This document shows, in pieces, positions 51,168 to 60,856 of a stretch of DNA of 64,000 nucleotides (position 1 is the first letter of the stretch; every line of letters begins with the position of its first letter). Position numbers and translations under genes: made by a program. The stretch spans positions 49,549,159 to 49,613,158 of the forward strand of contig OX031059.1 in the NCBI GenBank assembly GCA_943736015.1, read 5' to 3'. The notes beneath the pieces were generated by a model. That model saw only the letters and a list, made by a program, of their open reading frames with translations. It searched no databases and was not told the DNA's origin. The DNA is from Tridacna crocea (taxonomy: Eukaryota; Mollusca; Bivalvia; Cardiida; Cardiidae).

Positions 51168-51313
51168 CACATTCACCAACCATTCTTAAGAATATTCTTA
51201 GTCTAGTTCTCAAAATTTTTTTCTTGAATTTGAAAGTAACACAACTTTAGATTGTGTTACTTTGATATTTAGACATTCTTTGCCTATAATTTTGTTGTTC
51301 GGTAAAGAGTTTA
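51168..51313. mobile_element. Type E foldback fragment plus type A end
   Basis: CACATTCACCAACCATTCTTAAG and GAAAGTAACACAACTT match the left arm of 32400-32595. GTTACTTTGATATTTAG follows, then a type A right end (TAATTTTGTTGTTCGGTAAAG) at 51284-51313. Confidence 0.6.
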
Positions 51314-51464
51314 CAATGGTTCTTCAATACAGACCATAATCTCGAACTTCTCTGTTGGCAATATTGACAAAAACAGAGGACTATTTGTTTAGTGCTCTAA
51401 GGGTTAAGTTTATTTGGTATCAACAAGTCAACCAGCCTGCACCGTTTTCTGTTCTATTTTTCAG

Positions 51465-51655
51465 CTGGTCTTGGGCGAACAGGAACCTTGATAGCCTGTT
51501 ACATGATGAAACATTACAAATTTACGGCAGCAGAATGTATCGCTTGGTGTCGTATATGTCGACCAGGGTCCATTATAGGACCTCAACAAAACTTCCTGGA
51601 GGAGAAACAAGCATGGATGTGGATGCAAGGGGACTTATTTAGGGCCAAAATAAAG
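51465..51655 (+). CDS. CDC14: CDC14 exon with P-loop arginine (AGLGRTG)
   Basis: A 191-bp exon, phase 1 to 0, with acceptor TATTTTTCAG and donor GTAAGA. With the preceding exon it completes HCKAGLGRTG, including the phosphate-binding Arg, then gives [38 protein letters not shown] and [29 protein letters not shown] is the CDC14 signature that closes the catalytic domain, with its Gln pair near the active site. There are no stops or frameshifts. Confidence 0.97.
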
Positions 51656-51769
51656 GTAAGATTTGTTTTTTCACATCACTTCAATTGAATGTCAAGTTTT
51701 TTTGTTAGCTGATATCGTATGATATGATATGGCTTGCAACATGCTAGAAGGAGCATTAGGACATTTACG

Positions 51770-51955
51770 AAATGTTATCTCCAATCAGCCTGGGCAGTCT
51801 ATGCAGGCTAATCCGAGATGGCACTTTACAACTACACTAGATTTTGTGCTACAGGAGACTTGAACAAAACAGAAAATTATATAAGGACAGAAAGTGTTGC
51901 TTTGGGTTAGCCTGCGGGGACTGCGCAGGCTGATCTGAGACAACGCTTTTCGCAA
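51770..51955. mobile_element. Palindromic GCAGGCT-type MITE
   Basis: ATCAGCCTGGGCAGTCTATG with GCAGGCTAATCCGAGATGGC at the left; TTAGCCTGCGGGGACTGCGC with AGGCTGATCTGAGACAACGC at the right. Each block is itself a stem-loop, and the two resemble each other in inverse. Related in plan to the type D repeats. Confidence 0.7.
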
Positions 51956-51964
51956 ATAAGCCCG

Positions 51965-52229
51965 CCCGGGTGGCTCAGTGGTGAGCGTGTCGGACTCATG
52001 ACCTGGTGGTTGTGAGTTCGATACCCGGTTGAGGCAAACTTTCTTTCCGGCATATTTTCGCCTCTCACCTCTGCTGAAGCATGTGAGAAAAGTAGTCGGT
52101 GACTTTGGAAAGAAAGTAGTGTAAGTACCGGTGTGAGAAAGCCAGGAAACACATGTGCGTCACCGACCGCCATGATATGACCTTAGCTGTTAAAGTGGCG
52201 TTAAACCCCAATACAACCAATACAACAAT
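51965..52229 (+). mobile_element. tRNA-derived SINE, full-length
   Basis: The head CCCGGGTGGCTCAGTGGTGA with B box GAGTTCGATACCC is tRNA-like. The body contains CTTTCTTTCCGGCATATT, CTGCTGAAGCATGTGAGAAA and GAAAGCCAGGAAACACATG, and the tail GTGGCGTTAAACCCCAATAC followed by AACCAATAC repeats. The window also holds copies at 680, 29145 and 63803. Confidence 0.88.
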
Positions 52230-52481
52230 TTTCGCAAATATAGGAATGCCTCTGAATGCTGAATGCTTTTTTCAACATTATTTAGTCATTCATACAAATT
52301 TCAAGTTTTTCATAAGCCATTGCTATGTATTGTGAGGAGTCAAATTACTTGTTGCCTTGGAAAGGGTTGAGTTGTGCTAGTGATTATAATTATGATGATT
52401 TTTAGCTGATTATTTGAATGTACTGGTATTCAAACACATTTTCTAAATAAGGATAATGTCAATAAATTTTGAAAATACACG

Positions 52482-52719
52482 TTAACCTTTTCCCAAATAG
52501 TGACTTGTTTTTACGACCCTTGGAAAGAAGGCCTTTGAAAACATTGTGAGAAAAGAAGAAAATGCTTGTTACAAGCATTTTCTCTTTTTCATACATTTCA
52601 TTTTCTCTTCTTCTACTCTATCAAAGTCAAGTTTCAATTTATGAGTCACTTTTTTTTGTCATCTGCATATATGCATTCAGTTTGGACCAGTCTAAGATTT
52701 TGTTGTTTGTTAAAGACTT
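52482..52719 (+). mobile_element. Type A hairpin MITE with reversed centre
   Basis: TTAACCTTTTCCCAAATAGTG to TTGTTAAAGACTTA. Apex GCTTGTTACAAGC: a T centre in + orientation. Confidence 0.85.
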
Positions 52720-52823
52720 AAATGTTATTAACAGAGGTGATGTATATACAGAAGGTACATAATAACATTGACTTACTCACTTGAGGAATGTTATTATAAT
52801 TTTTAATTTGTTAAATGAAGGAG

Positions 52824-52940
52824 AATGACAGAAAAAGAGAAAGACATCACAGTGTATCTAAGTTACTATCAGGTGTTGATGATATGAAGATACAGGATGC
52901 CTTGGATGGGGGCTACAGTAATTGGAGCAACGAAGATGAT
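52824..52940 (+). CDS. CDC14: CDC14 exon, start of C-terminal extension (LLSGVDDM)
   Basis: A 117-bp exon, phase 0 to 0, with donor GTGAGT. The acceptor is ambiguous: the tract is poor and AG occurs at 52819-52820 and 52822-52823, both in frame and differing by one Glu. The product is NDRKRERHHSVSKLLSGV, DDMKIQDALDGGYSNW and SNEDD. The SxxKLLSGVDDM stretch matches the conserved segment just after the CDC14 catalytic domain; the acidic end is typical of the less conserved tail. The weak pyrimidine tract suggests regulated or inefficient splicing (inference). Confidence 0.88.
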
Positions 52941-53290
52941 GTGAGTTTGAGTTATAGACACAGTTACTTGATCCTGTATTGCTCATTTGTGAAGTCACAG
53001 GATTTTCATTCAGGTTGTCCAGGATTTGATCAACAACTGAGGCTCTTACTTTGTCATTCAAGTGTCATTTGATTACACACTTCCAAGCACCGGCATAGTA
53101 CTGGTGACGTCCAGGACAGATATGAATAACTTAGGTATTGCACTGATATGACCAAATCATTGTTGAAAATTGCATTTTCTTCTGCTTCAACATTGGTGTC
53201 AGAGGTAAATAGGAAAGGATCATTCAAGCTTTGTCTTATCATATAATCATCAATGTAACTTCTAAAATGAGTTTCTTTGCTAGGGCTAAG
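52941..53290. other. Intronic, no repeat recognised
   Basis: 350 bp after the exon ending at 52940; nothing recognised. Confidence 0.45.
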
Positions 53291-53465
53291 TTAATTCTTT
53301 GCCAGACAAATAAGTTTTAGACTTAACTTATCAAGTTTCTTAAGAGATAAAATGTGGCTCAAATAATAAAAATTTCTCTTGGAAAACATTGGGGGGGGGG
53401 GGGGGAATGTTTTACAAAGTTGTGTTCCTGTTCTTTAAATGAATGGTTTGTGTGGTAAACTGGCT
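53291..53465 (-). mobile_element. Type A MITE with hairpin replaced by poly-G
   Basis: TTAATTCTTTGCCAGACAAA, then GGAAAACATT, 15 G (53391-53405), AATGTTTTACAAAG, and a decayed right end near GTGTGGTAAACTGGC. Confidence 0.8.
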
Positions 53466-53559
53466 TAATGGCAGTGCTTTTGACCACTAGTCAGGATGAT
53501 AGAATGTGATTCAAATATCTAAAATTTGCTTGTAAAATAAAATGAAATTGACATGTATA

Positions 53560-53787
53560 AACTCTACTAAGTGACAAAAACTATTCTTTTCCAAGATGAA
53601 AGCATTAGCAGAGGCCAATTTAGATGTGGCTCAAATTATTTAGTTTCTCAGTGACAGGGTGGAAAACATTGTGGGAAAAGGAGAAAATGCTGGTTTCCAG
53701 CATTTTCTCTTTTTTTCCCACAATGTTTTCAAAAGGCTTATTTCCTTGAGATTGTTATAGCAAGGATAGAGTGGTAAAGGTATAAAT
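53560..53787 (-). mobile_element. Type A hairpin MITE abutting a CDC14 acceptor
   Basis: CTCTACTAAGTGACAAAAAC to GAGTGGTAAAGGTATAA. Hairpin good, centre GGTTTCC. It ends about 14 bp before the exon at 53801. Confidence 0.85.
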
Positions 53788-53800
53788 GGTCTATCTACAG

Positions 53801-53919
53801 AGAATATATACTGGTCCAGTCACAAGAGGTACAAGAATAGAAACCCAGGGAGATAAGCTAAACCAGCTGAAACTTTTGCGAGGCAAACACTCAAGGTCGG
53901 CTACTACAGGAGCTTTAAC
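53801..53919 (+). CDS. CDC14: CDC14 exon, C-terminal extension (TQGDKLNQLK)
   Basis: A 119-bp exon, phase 0 to 2, with acceptor CTATCTACAG and donor GTAAGT. It encodes RIYTGPVTRGTRIETQGDKL, NQLKLLRGKHSRSATTGAL and two bases of Thr. TQGDKLxxLK is the last widely conserved CDC14 motif, followed by the start of a Ser/Thr- and Arg-rich tail. A hairpin MITE ends only about 14 bp before the exon, so the likely branch point is transposon-derived. Another MITE begins 37 bp after it. Confidence 0.9.
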
Positions 53920-53955
53920 GTAAGTATACCTGACTTGACATAAAGCTGAAAAATA

Positions 53956-54182
53956 TTAACCCTTTACCACACAATCACGACTTTAACGACCTTGAAAAAG
54001 AAGCCTTTGGAAAACATTGTGGGAAAAGGAGAAAATGCTGGTGACCAGCATTTTATCCTTTTCCTAAAGTGTTTCCTACTCTTCCCAAAACGAATTGTAC
54101 TTTTTGAGTCATGTTAAATTTGTCGCCTACCGATGCTTTCAGTTTGGACAAATCCAAAATTTGTCATTTGGTAAAGAGTTAA
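53956..54182 (+). mobile_element. Type A hairpin MITE, complete
   Basis: 227 bp, TTAACCCTTTACCACACAATC to TTTGGTAAAGAGTTAA, 37 bp after the CDC14 exon; right arm partly eroded. Confidence 0.94.
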
Positions 54183-55364
54183 TGTGTTGGCATTTGTGTT
54201 GACTGTCTGATTGACTAAAGTGTGGTTTGTATGTCTGATCTCAGAGGACTTCAAGGTAAGTTGTTTTCTTCAAACTCGTTAAATATATAGACAGTTTAGC
54301 AGCAGATGATTAAGTGATGAACATGTACATAAGTTTGATATGGGAAACTGAACAAGAATTTTGGCATTAATGGCTCCTGCAAGGTTTTGTATACTGGTTC
54401 CTAATTTAAAAATTTATTAGCTAAGATATGACAGAAATCTAATCCTCATAGTTTTCAGCTTGAGGATGAGGAGTTATAACATTTTCTGATTCAAGTATAC
54501 GCCTATAAGATCAGAAACTTTTAGTAGTTTTAGTGAATTCTGTGGTCATTATGACCTTCCAGATATCATATTTAAATTGAGAGGCAAAGCAAGGGCAAGT
54601 ATCAGAAAGAGAAGAGTAGAAAATATGAGGTGTAAAAAGAGCATTGTAGAGATGAAGAAAATTAGCCAAAGTGTATTATGTTCGGTCAGCTGCAACTGCT
54701 GTCCATTATTTTAAGTAAAGGTTATCATGAAGGACCATGAAGGAATTGATCCCTAGGCAGTCGTTGGTACTGCAGCTGAAGTTACCGTTATTTCATACAG
54801 GTTAATTAGAGGGCCTCAGTGGAATGGTCCTGGGAAGTAAAAGGATGCTTTAGAAACTATAGGTAGAAATCTAATAAAATACTGGTAAAACAAAAACCCC
54901 AGCTAGTGCAATTGTTAATTGTTGAAATGGGGACCAAAGAAGTTTGTAATTTTTTCATTGGAAGCTGGATCTAGTAAGGTCTGATCCAGTGTGGTTAATG
55001 TTTTGAATGTCTCATGAGTGCTTCTGTGACAATGAACAAGAAAACAGTAAGTAAGTTTGGAAAAAAAATGACTACTGAAGGGGTATTTTTTAGAATGGCA
55101 GAATAATGTCTTTGAATTTGACTATTGATACAGCCTTTTTTAGAATGGCAGAATAATGTCTTGTGTTGAAAGCCCCCTTATAGATAAATTGGGACGAACA
55201 CAGTACAATGTTTATTGCTGTTGGTGATATTTCATTTGGAATATTTAATTTATAAGATCAAAATCTGTGAATGCAAGAATTTGGATTTGCATTAATGCCT
55301 GTGTTTTTCATTTGGAACTGATCAATTCTTTGAACAATTACTGTCATTTGTTTGTTTTTCTCAG
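54183..55364. other. 1.2 kb without recognised repeats
   Basis: Intron. TTTTTTAGAATGGCAGAATAAT is directly repeated at about 55086 and 55137. No coding frame recognised. Confidence 0.45.
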
Positions 55365-55440
55365 AATATACTCAGACTGTGATTTGATCACCAAAGAGAG
55401 AACTGTTTATCGTACAACAATCACATTTGCTGTGGAGTAA
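55365..55440 (+). CDS. Possible alternative 3'-terminal CDC14 exon
   Basis: A strong acceptor (long T-rich tract ending TTCTCAG) is followed by a frame that fits the phase left by the exon ending at 53919. It reads T-IYSDCDLITKERTVYRTTIT-FAVE then stop TAA at 55438-55440. No family similarity is recognised; the case rests on acceptor quality, phase and a 25-codon open run. If used, it would give a short-tailed CDC14 lacking the basic Ser-rich tail exon. It may be chance. Confidence 0.25.
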
Positions 55441-56138
55441 GGTTGGAAAAAATCTGAATTTTTTGAACAGTTATTGCCAATTTGTTTTGTAACAGTTTTT
55501 CCCAACCCAGAGCAGTGGTTGCACAACTATTTAACTCCAGTGTGTTGTCTTCGTATATTTGTATGTGAGGTCTGTCTTGCCTGGCTGTTTATGTTCCATG
55601 AGTTGTCTAAGTTTGCATCTTCTTGATCTGTTTATATTTTCAAAATTGGAATTGTCAGTTTGTTGAAGAAAAAGATCATGTTTATTTTGAAATGTTTATG
55701 CCCCCTTTTTTTTACTGCAAAAGTAATGGAATTGTTCATGACTGTGAGAGTCAAGACTTTTTTTTTGTTGATACATTTAGTTTCTTAATGTCGATGGTTT
55801 ACAGTTGTCAACATTTGAGCATTCATGACCTCATTTACTGTACTTTCAAAGTCTCATACCTGGTCTAGGTTTGGTGTTCACTGTTCATTCATGCATATTT
55901 CTGTCTCTATGATCTCTATTTCATCCTGTTTGAAATCATTGTATGGCTGAATTTACCTTGATTATCTACTGCCCAAACATCTAATCTTTTCAACATTGTT
56001 TTGATTTGAATTCTATTAGAGTGATCAGTGATTCAGTTATAATAATTTGATGTGTTTGTGCTGTGTTTTCACTTGAATTTAAATAGTTTTTCAGGATCAT
56101 CTGTAATTTTTAAGTATGAAATATTAAATGAAGTAAAG
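55441..56138. other. No gene or repeat recognised
   Basis: T-rich intron. Confidence 0.45.
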
Positions 56139-56254
56139 TCCTGTTATGCTGAGTGGTCAAGGCATTGAGTGTGCCTGCTATGATTCAATATATAAGGGAG
56201 CATTCCTGAGCAAGGCTTTACACAGCCCAAGACCAGTATGGATAGAATATAGAG
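56139..56254 (+). mobile_element. Possible SINE fragment
   Basis: GTCCTGTTATGCTGAGTGGTC has an A-box-like core and TATGATTCAATA a weak B box; GAGCAAGGCTTTACACAGCCC follows. Low confidence. Confidence 0.3.
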
Positions 56255-56407
56255 GATAATCAGCTGGTTATTTTTGACATGAAAATTATCTCAGGAGGAT
56301 GCGTTGTTAGGTGTTGAAAAAACGAGTGAGCAGCACGAGGTTTTTTTTAATGCCTTACGACACATCTGAGTGAGATTTTTCATATCAAAAATAACCAGTT
56401 GATTATT
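56255..56407. repeat. Foldback repeat, ~38-bp arms
   Basis: CAGCTGGTTATTTTTGACATG (56262 on) pairs with CATATCAAAAATAACCAGTTG (ends near 56401), with TTATCTCA / TGAGTGAGATTT inside. Confidence 0.7.
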
Positions 56408-57169
56408 CTATTTATTATATACCTTATTAACACTATTATTTTTAATTTTTCGTTTGAAAGTCGAAATCAATACTTTGGATAGAGAGAAGAAATCAGGGAC
56501 ATAGTGCGGATGAATACATAATTTAAAAGAACAAAACAAGACTACTGGTTGAAATATAGAACTTACAATTAACACTATCTAGAAATGCTTAATGAAAAAA
56601 AAAGTAGTTCCTAAATTACAGCAGGAAGTGAAAGTGAAAGTTGATATCGTCACTAGTAATGATATGAAAATTTATTACACTGGGAAATTCCAGGATTTCA
56701 CTGCTAGGTATATAATAAACGTGGGTAAGCTTTTGCCATTACTTTTCTGATATACTATTGAAAACAGTGAAAAATATACAGCTACACAGATGTTGAAGGA
56801 AATACAGCACAAAGACAGCTTTGAAGTGTATTGGATTGGAAACTTTTGGTTTGTCTTTGCTTAGAAACAACCAGAGGGATATAACAGACAGAAATCTCTG
56901 GAAATTATTACTTGAACGTGGTTGGTGGACTAAATTTGGTACTTCTTTGGCGCTAGTATTTTTGCTCCAGCAGAAAGAATTTTTTATACTTTTGCCTGTC
57001 AAGATCTGCCAAAGGAAACAGAAGGAAGATGAAAACAAAGAAATCAGAAAAAATGGACTACAGTACAATTTACTGGATCATTAAAACATTCAACAAAGCT
57101 ATGTGACTCATGTAGCTTTTGGTTATGTTCATGTTTTGCAATTCTCTATTACATATATTATTTATTATC
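56408..57169. other. No gene recognised
   Basis: Overlapping frames on both strands at 56739-57084 remain open for about 90-110 codons, but neither shows family motifs or clear splice context. Confidence 0.4.
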
Positions 57170-57386
57170 TTAACTCTTTACCACATGACAAATTGTTAGA
57201 CTGGTCCAAATTGAAAGCACTTGCAGACAGTAACTCAAAAATTGAAATTGGTTTCCAGCAGGGTAGAAAACATTGTGGGAAAAGAGAAAATGCTGGTTAC
57301 CAGCATTTTCTCCTATTCTCATAATGTTTTTATCAGGTTTCTTTCTCAGGGTCATTAAAAGTAGGGATTGTGTGGTAAAGGGTTAA
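57170..57386 (-). mobile_element. Type A hairpin MITE
   Basis: 217 bp, TTAACTCTTTACCACATGAC to GTGTGGTAAAGGGTTAA; a ~10-bp interior deletion at GCAGACAGTAACTC. Confidence 0.93.
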
Positions 57387-57459
57387 AATGTTATATGAGG
57401 ATTTTAGCTGTTTTCTTTTTAGCATGGCATGTTCAGGATACCTAAGACACTACAGCTCA

Positions 57460-57520
57460 AGGTCACATAGCACAGACCATGCAGTCTGATCTTGCCTATT
57501 TATTGGGCCTGCATTGTCAG
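57460..57520. repeat. Type D short palindromic repeat, half
   Basis: CACAGACCATGCAGTCTGATC and TTGCC; the left arm is weak. Confidence 0.45.
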
Positions 57521-57617
57521 ATATTCTGGTCAAGGTAGCCACATGCTTTGATCTTGCAGTATCTATACCTTGACCTTATTTAAAGACCTATTTTGATTTT
57601 CTAGTTGTGTTATCTTA

Positions 57618-57828
57618 AGACTTTTACTAAACAATCTTGCATTGAAAAAGGCTGGGAACATTTTTGGAAAAGGAGAACACGATGGTTTCCAGCATTTCTC
57701 CTTTTCCAACAATGTTTCTACCCATTTGAAGATAATTCCCATCTTTTAGGCCACATTTATTTGTGGTTTGCAAATGCTACCTCTGTAAATTATGGTAGTC
57801 TAATTTTTGTCTACAGGTAAAGATGTTA
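57618..57828 (+). mobile_element. Decayed type A MITE before CDC14 tail exon
   Basis: CTTTTACTAAACAATCTTGC, GGAAAAGGAGAACACGATGG, CATTTCTCCTTTTCCAACAATG, GGTTTGCAAATGCTACC. It ends about 75 bp before the exon at 57904. Confidence 0.7.
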
Positions 57829-57903
57829 GTTAATGCTAACCTAACTTATGTACAAAAATGACCTTCAGTAATAAGCAATTCCTGCATGTTCTTCCCCCCC
57901 CAG

Positions 57904-58095
57904 GTCAGACGATCCCAAAAGTCACAAACGCTCCACCACCCAACCCTTCCGAACTGCATCTAAAAGTGCCCATGGGTCTGTTATGTCCCCCATGAAAGCG
58001 AGTAAAGTTAGCTCTGTTCTTACCAACAACCACACTAACACAGGTTCTCTGAAGCGAAGCACCCGGCATTCGGCAACCTCCTCCAGTTCAAAGAG
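57904..58095 (+). CDS. CDC14: CDC14 exon, basic Ser/Thr-rich tail
   Basis: A 192-bp exon, phase 2 to 2, with a C-run acceptor (CCCCCCCCAG) and donor GTTAGT. The first base completes Thr (AC|G). It encodes a 63-residue low-complexity basic tail rich in Ser, Thr, Lys and Arg: SDDPKSHKRSTTQPFRTASK, then an SPMK site of CDK type, and TRHSATSSSSKR at the end. Such tails are poorly conserved in CDC14 but are usually basic, disordered and phosphorylated, serving localisation. The frame stays open over 192 bp and the codons do not look like the neighbouring repeats. Later exons and the stop codon were not found in the remaining 6 kb. Confidence 0.82.
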
Positions 58096-58258
58096 GTTAG
58101 TAGTCTTCTAAACTCATCACCTGCTGGAGAAATTTACTGCAGGTGACTTGTGAAACATCCATGTAAAATATGGATTACCAACATGCATAAAGAGGTTTAA
58201 TTTTTATCAGATAGAGAATGACGGTTCATTTATTTTTAGTCTATAGGTGCATTAACAT

Positions 58259-58487
58259 TTAACCCATTACCAAACAATCCCTACATTTGATGCCCCTGAG
58301 AAAGAAGCCGTTAGAAAATATTGTGGGAAAAGGAGAAAATGCTGGTAACCAGCATTTTCTCCTTTTCCCACAATGTTTTCTACCCTTCACAAAACAAATT
58401 TCAAATTTTCAGTTACTTTTATTTTGTCGTTTGCAAATGCTTTCGATTTGGACAAGCCTTAAATATTGTCGTTTGGTAATGGGTTAA
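58259..58487 (+). mobile_element. Type A hairpin MITE, complete (reference copy)
   Basis: 229 bp, TTAACCCATTACCAAACAATC to TTTGGTAATGGGTTAA, perfect palindrome apart from one base in the left foot. Confidence 0.96.
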
Positions 58488-58511
58488 AAAAACAAAAAAA
58501 ACCTCCATACA

Positions 58512-58735
58512 GGATCAAACCATTTACAACACACTCCTGGGTTTTAGCAACTCCAGGGAGTAGGGTTTCAAAACTACATGTATTGTGGGAAAAGGAGAAA
58601 TTAGTGGAAACTATGTTCTTATCCTTTTTTCACAAATTCATTAAAAAAAAAAAAAGGTTCCACTATACAGCTAAACTTGAATTGTCTGCCATTGCTTACA
58701 ATTGGGACAAGCCTTAAAATTTGTCAATTAAAGTG
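58512..58735 (+). mobile_element. Decayed type A MITE
   Basis: ACCATTTACAACACACTCCTG, GTGGGAAAAGGAGAAATTAG, CTGCCATTGCTTACAATTGGG, ending TTGTCAATTAAAG. Confidence 0.6.
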
Positions 58736-59232
58736 ATGATCATGTTGGATAACTGCAGAGGTTGAAAGTTTCCTGGTGAAATTTCAAGTTCAGGAAATTG
58801 AAACATCCTGAAAGCATCTTTTTGTATAAGAAATTGTTAAAATTGTAAAACCTCACTTTCATTAGTGAAATTAGTCATGTAACATGTTATATTATCCTTA
58901 TTAGTTCTTTTTACTTATCAACTCTACTAATTAGTGTCCCTAGCTGTAATTCCAAGACTACATGTCATTCTGTCAGCCAGTTAGATTGATCTAAGTCTTG
59001 GAATTTAGAATCAGAATTTATTTTAGAATATCAGGTGAAGATGACCCCTGATGTTTTTTGATATGATTCGCTTTCAATTTTATTGTGCGGAGCACAACTT
59101 ACTCAGTTTTGGGGACAATGCACTTGAAGGTCAGATTGCTTAGAACGTGCAATCAGATGACAGATCAATAAACTGAATATGTCAAGTTCTAACGGTTACA
59201 TGTTGTGATAATCTTTGCATTTTCTTTATATT
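58736..59232. other. No gene or repeat recognised
   Basis: Sequence after the last recognised CDC14 exon; no further exon could be identified. Confidence 0.4.
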
Positions 59233-59457
59233 TTAAGCCCTTTCCAAACAACAAATTTTGGACCCTTCCAAACGGAAAGAATTTGCAGATGACAATTTTA
59301 GAGTTGGAGAAAATTGCAGAAAGTTCTCAAAAAGGGTAGAAAACACTGTGGGAAAAGGAGAAATTGCTCGTTACGAGCAATTTCTCCTTTTCCCACAGTG
59401 TTTTCAAAGACTTACTGCAGACACCTAAAAACTAGGGCTTGTTTTGGAAAGGGTTAC
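59233..59457 (-). mobile_element. Hybrid hairpin MITE: type A body, type C-like apex
   Basis: TTAAGCCCTTTCCAAACAAC to TTTTGGAAAGGGTTAC. The stem base is type A with matched CACTGTGGG / CCCACAGTG. The apex is AATTGCTCGTTACGAGCAATT, as in type C. Perfect pairing. Confidence 0.9.
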
Positions 59458-60055
59458 GCCCTAAATATTCAGTCACTGAATGATAATTTATTTTCCTATC
59501 TTAAATTTTATATATGACATTTTGCTGTGTTACTTGTTTCAATGTTATCAGTGATGGGTATGACAACAAAATATTTTGTTAAAAAAAGAATGTTTTTTCC
59601 ATGATTTGTATTCATGAACGTTTACATTGGGCGTTAATGTTTGTCAGTATCTGGTCAAGAATTTCTTGCCTTATTATTATGTCATGCAATATTGGTCATG
59701 TCACAAGTTTGATTGTTGAAAACAAACATGTCTTTTTACACTTTTTTCGACTAATTATGCACTTGTCGTGTTTTTTTTTTTTTTCAAAGTTTGGCATGCT
59801 TGAGGTAACATTCTTTGTTCATTGTCTTGAAATTCTGGCAAAAGGTTTCCAGTATATGGGTCTATTTTTCTACTTTGCATTAAATCATGGAACTGAGAAA
59901 CTATAGCTGTTGATCTTTATTTTGTGGTGTATTAGGACTTGCATAGTTGGAGTTGCTAAATTTAGCAAATCATATTTGATAGCAATTGATAATATAAACA
60001 TTAAACTTCTTTCAAAGTTTATTTTCTTTACCAACAACAAATATGTTGATTGCAG
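59458..60055. other. No gene or repeat recognised
   Basis: A ~100-codon + frame at 59601-59906 has no family motifs; a T-run at 59771-59784 lies within it. Confidence 0.4.
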
Positions 60056-60204
60056 TTAACCCTTTATCACACAATCCTTTTTATGACCCTGAGAAAGAAA
60101 GCTTTTGAAAAAGTTGTGGGAAAAGGAGAAAACTCTGGTTACAAGCATTTCCTCCTTTTACCATGTTTTCAATAGCTTTCTGGGATTGCTTGGCAAAGGA
60201 TTAA
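60056..60204. mobile_element. Head-to-head type A fusion, single hairpin
   Basis: TTAACCCTTTATCACACAATC and GGGATTGCTTGGCAAAGGATTAA are the same end in opposite directions around one hairpin; the whole GACAAAAT half is missing. Confidence 0.82.
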
Positions 60205-60401
60205 GACTGGTCAGAATTATTAGCATTTGAATATGATACAGTAAATGTTACTCAAAAGAAGAAATTTATGTTTGCAATGTTAGAAAAAATTGTTGGTAAA
60301 GGAGAAATTGATGCTTTTTAGCATTTTCTACTCAGAAATTTTTTTTGAAAGCCTTCTCTCTTAGGGTTGTTAAAACCAGGGATTGTTTGGTAAAGGATTA
60401 A
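60205..60401 (-). mobile_element. Type A MITE without left tip
   Basis: GACTGGTCAGAATTATTAGC to TTTGGTAAAGGATTAA; hairpin decayed (GATGCTTTTTAGCATTTTCTAC). Confidence 0.75.
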
Positions 60402-60856
60402 GGAAGCAATGAATTAAGCCTTGAGCATGCTTAGGCAAGGTACGTTTTGGTCACAGATGTTATCAAACTTTTGTGCAGTGAGGAAGATTTTGATTCTACC
60501 ATGGCCCTAGATATGATGATAGTGTATTTTTTATGACCAATTTGATTATATGTACTTAATAATTAATATTTTCCTACTTGGAAGCCGCATATATGTTCGA
60601 GATGTATCAGTCAACCATGCTGGCATTTATCATAGATATCCATGGTCAAAAGTCTATAAAGACACCACCTTTCCTTGCTGTAGCTTTTCTCTTTCAATCA
60701 GTACAGAAAATGAGAGGTCTTGCAGTACAAATTTCCTAATTATAATAGTCTATTAGAGGAAATGCAATGTTGATGTTAAGCCAAGTAAATCAAGGATTTA
60801 CTTCCTGTAGTTATTGAACATCACGATGTTATATTGACTCTTTACAAAACTATTGT
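60402..60856. other. No gene or repeat recognised
   Basis: Featureless by eye. Confidence 0.4.

Larger units (their letters stand above)
18267..58095 (+). other. CDC14: CDC14 gene body, partial (exons and introns)
   Basis: Ten exons in one order and orientation encode a nearly continuous CDC14 phosphatase, with intron phases that fit throughout (0, 2, 0, 0, 1, 1, 0, 0, 2, 2 at the exon ends). CDC14 phosphatases remove phosphate mainly from Ser-Pro sites made by CDKs and act in mitotic exit, cytokinesis, DNA repair and ciliogenesis. The introns run from 0.7 to 10 kb and are largely transposons. The first ~72 codons and the C-terminal end are not in the window, or were not recognisable, so promoter, start and stop cannot be given. 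Confidence 0.93.

Noticed and set aside
51965-52038. tRNA gene
   Set aside because: A and B boxes are present, but the sequence continues into a repeated SINE body and the cloverleaf is imperfect.
56739-57084. Overlapping ~90-110 codon frames on both strands
   Set aside because: No motif, no splice context and no family resemblance; open by chance in AT-rich intron.
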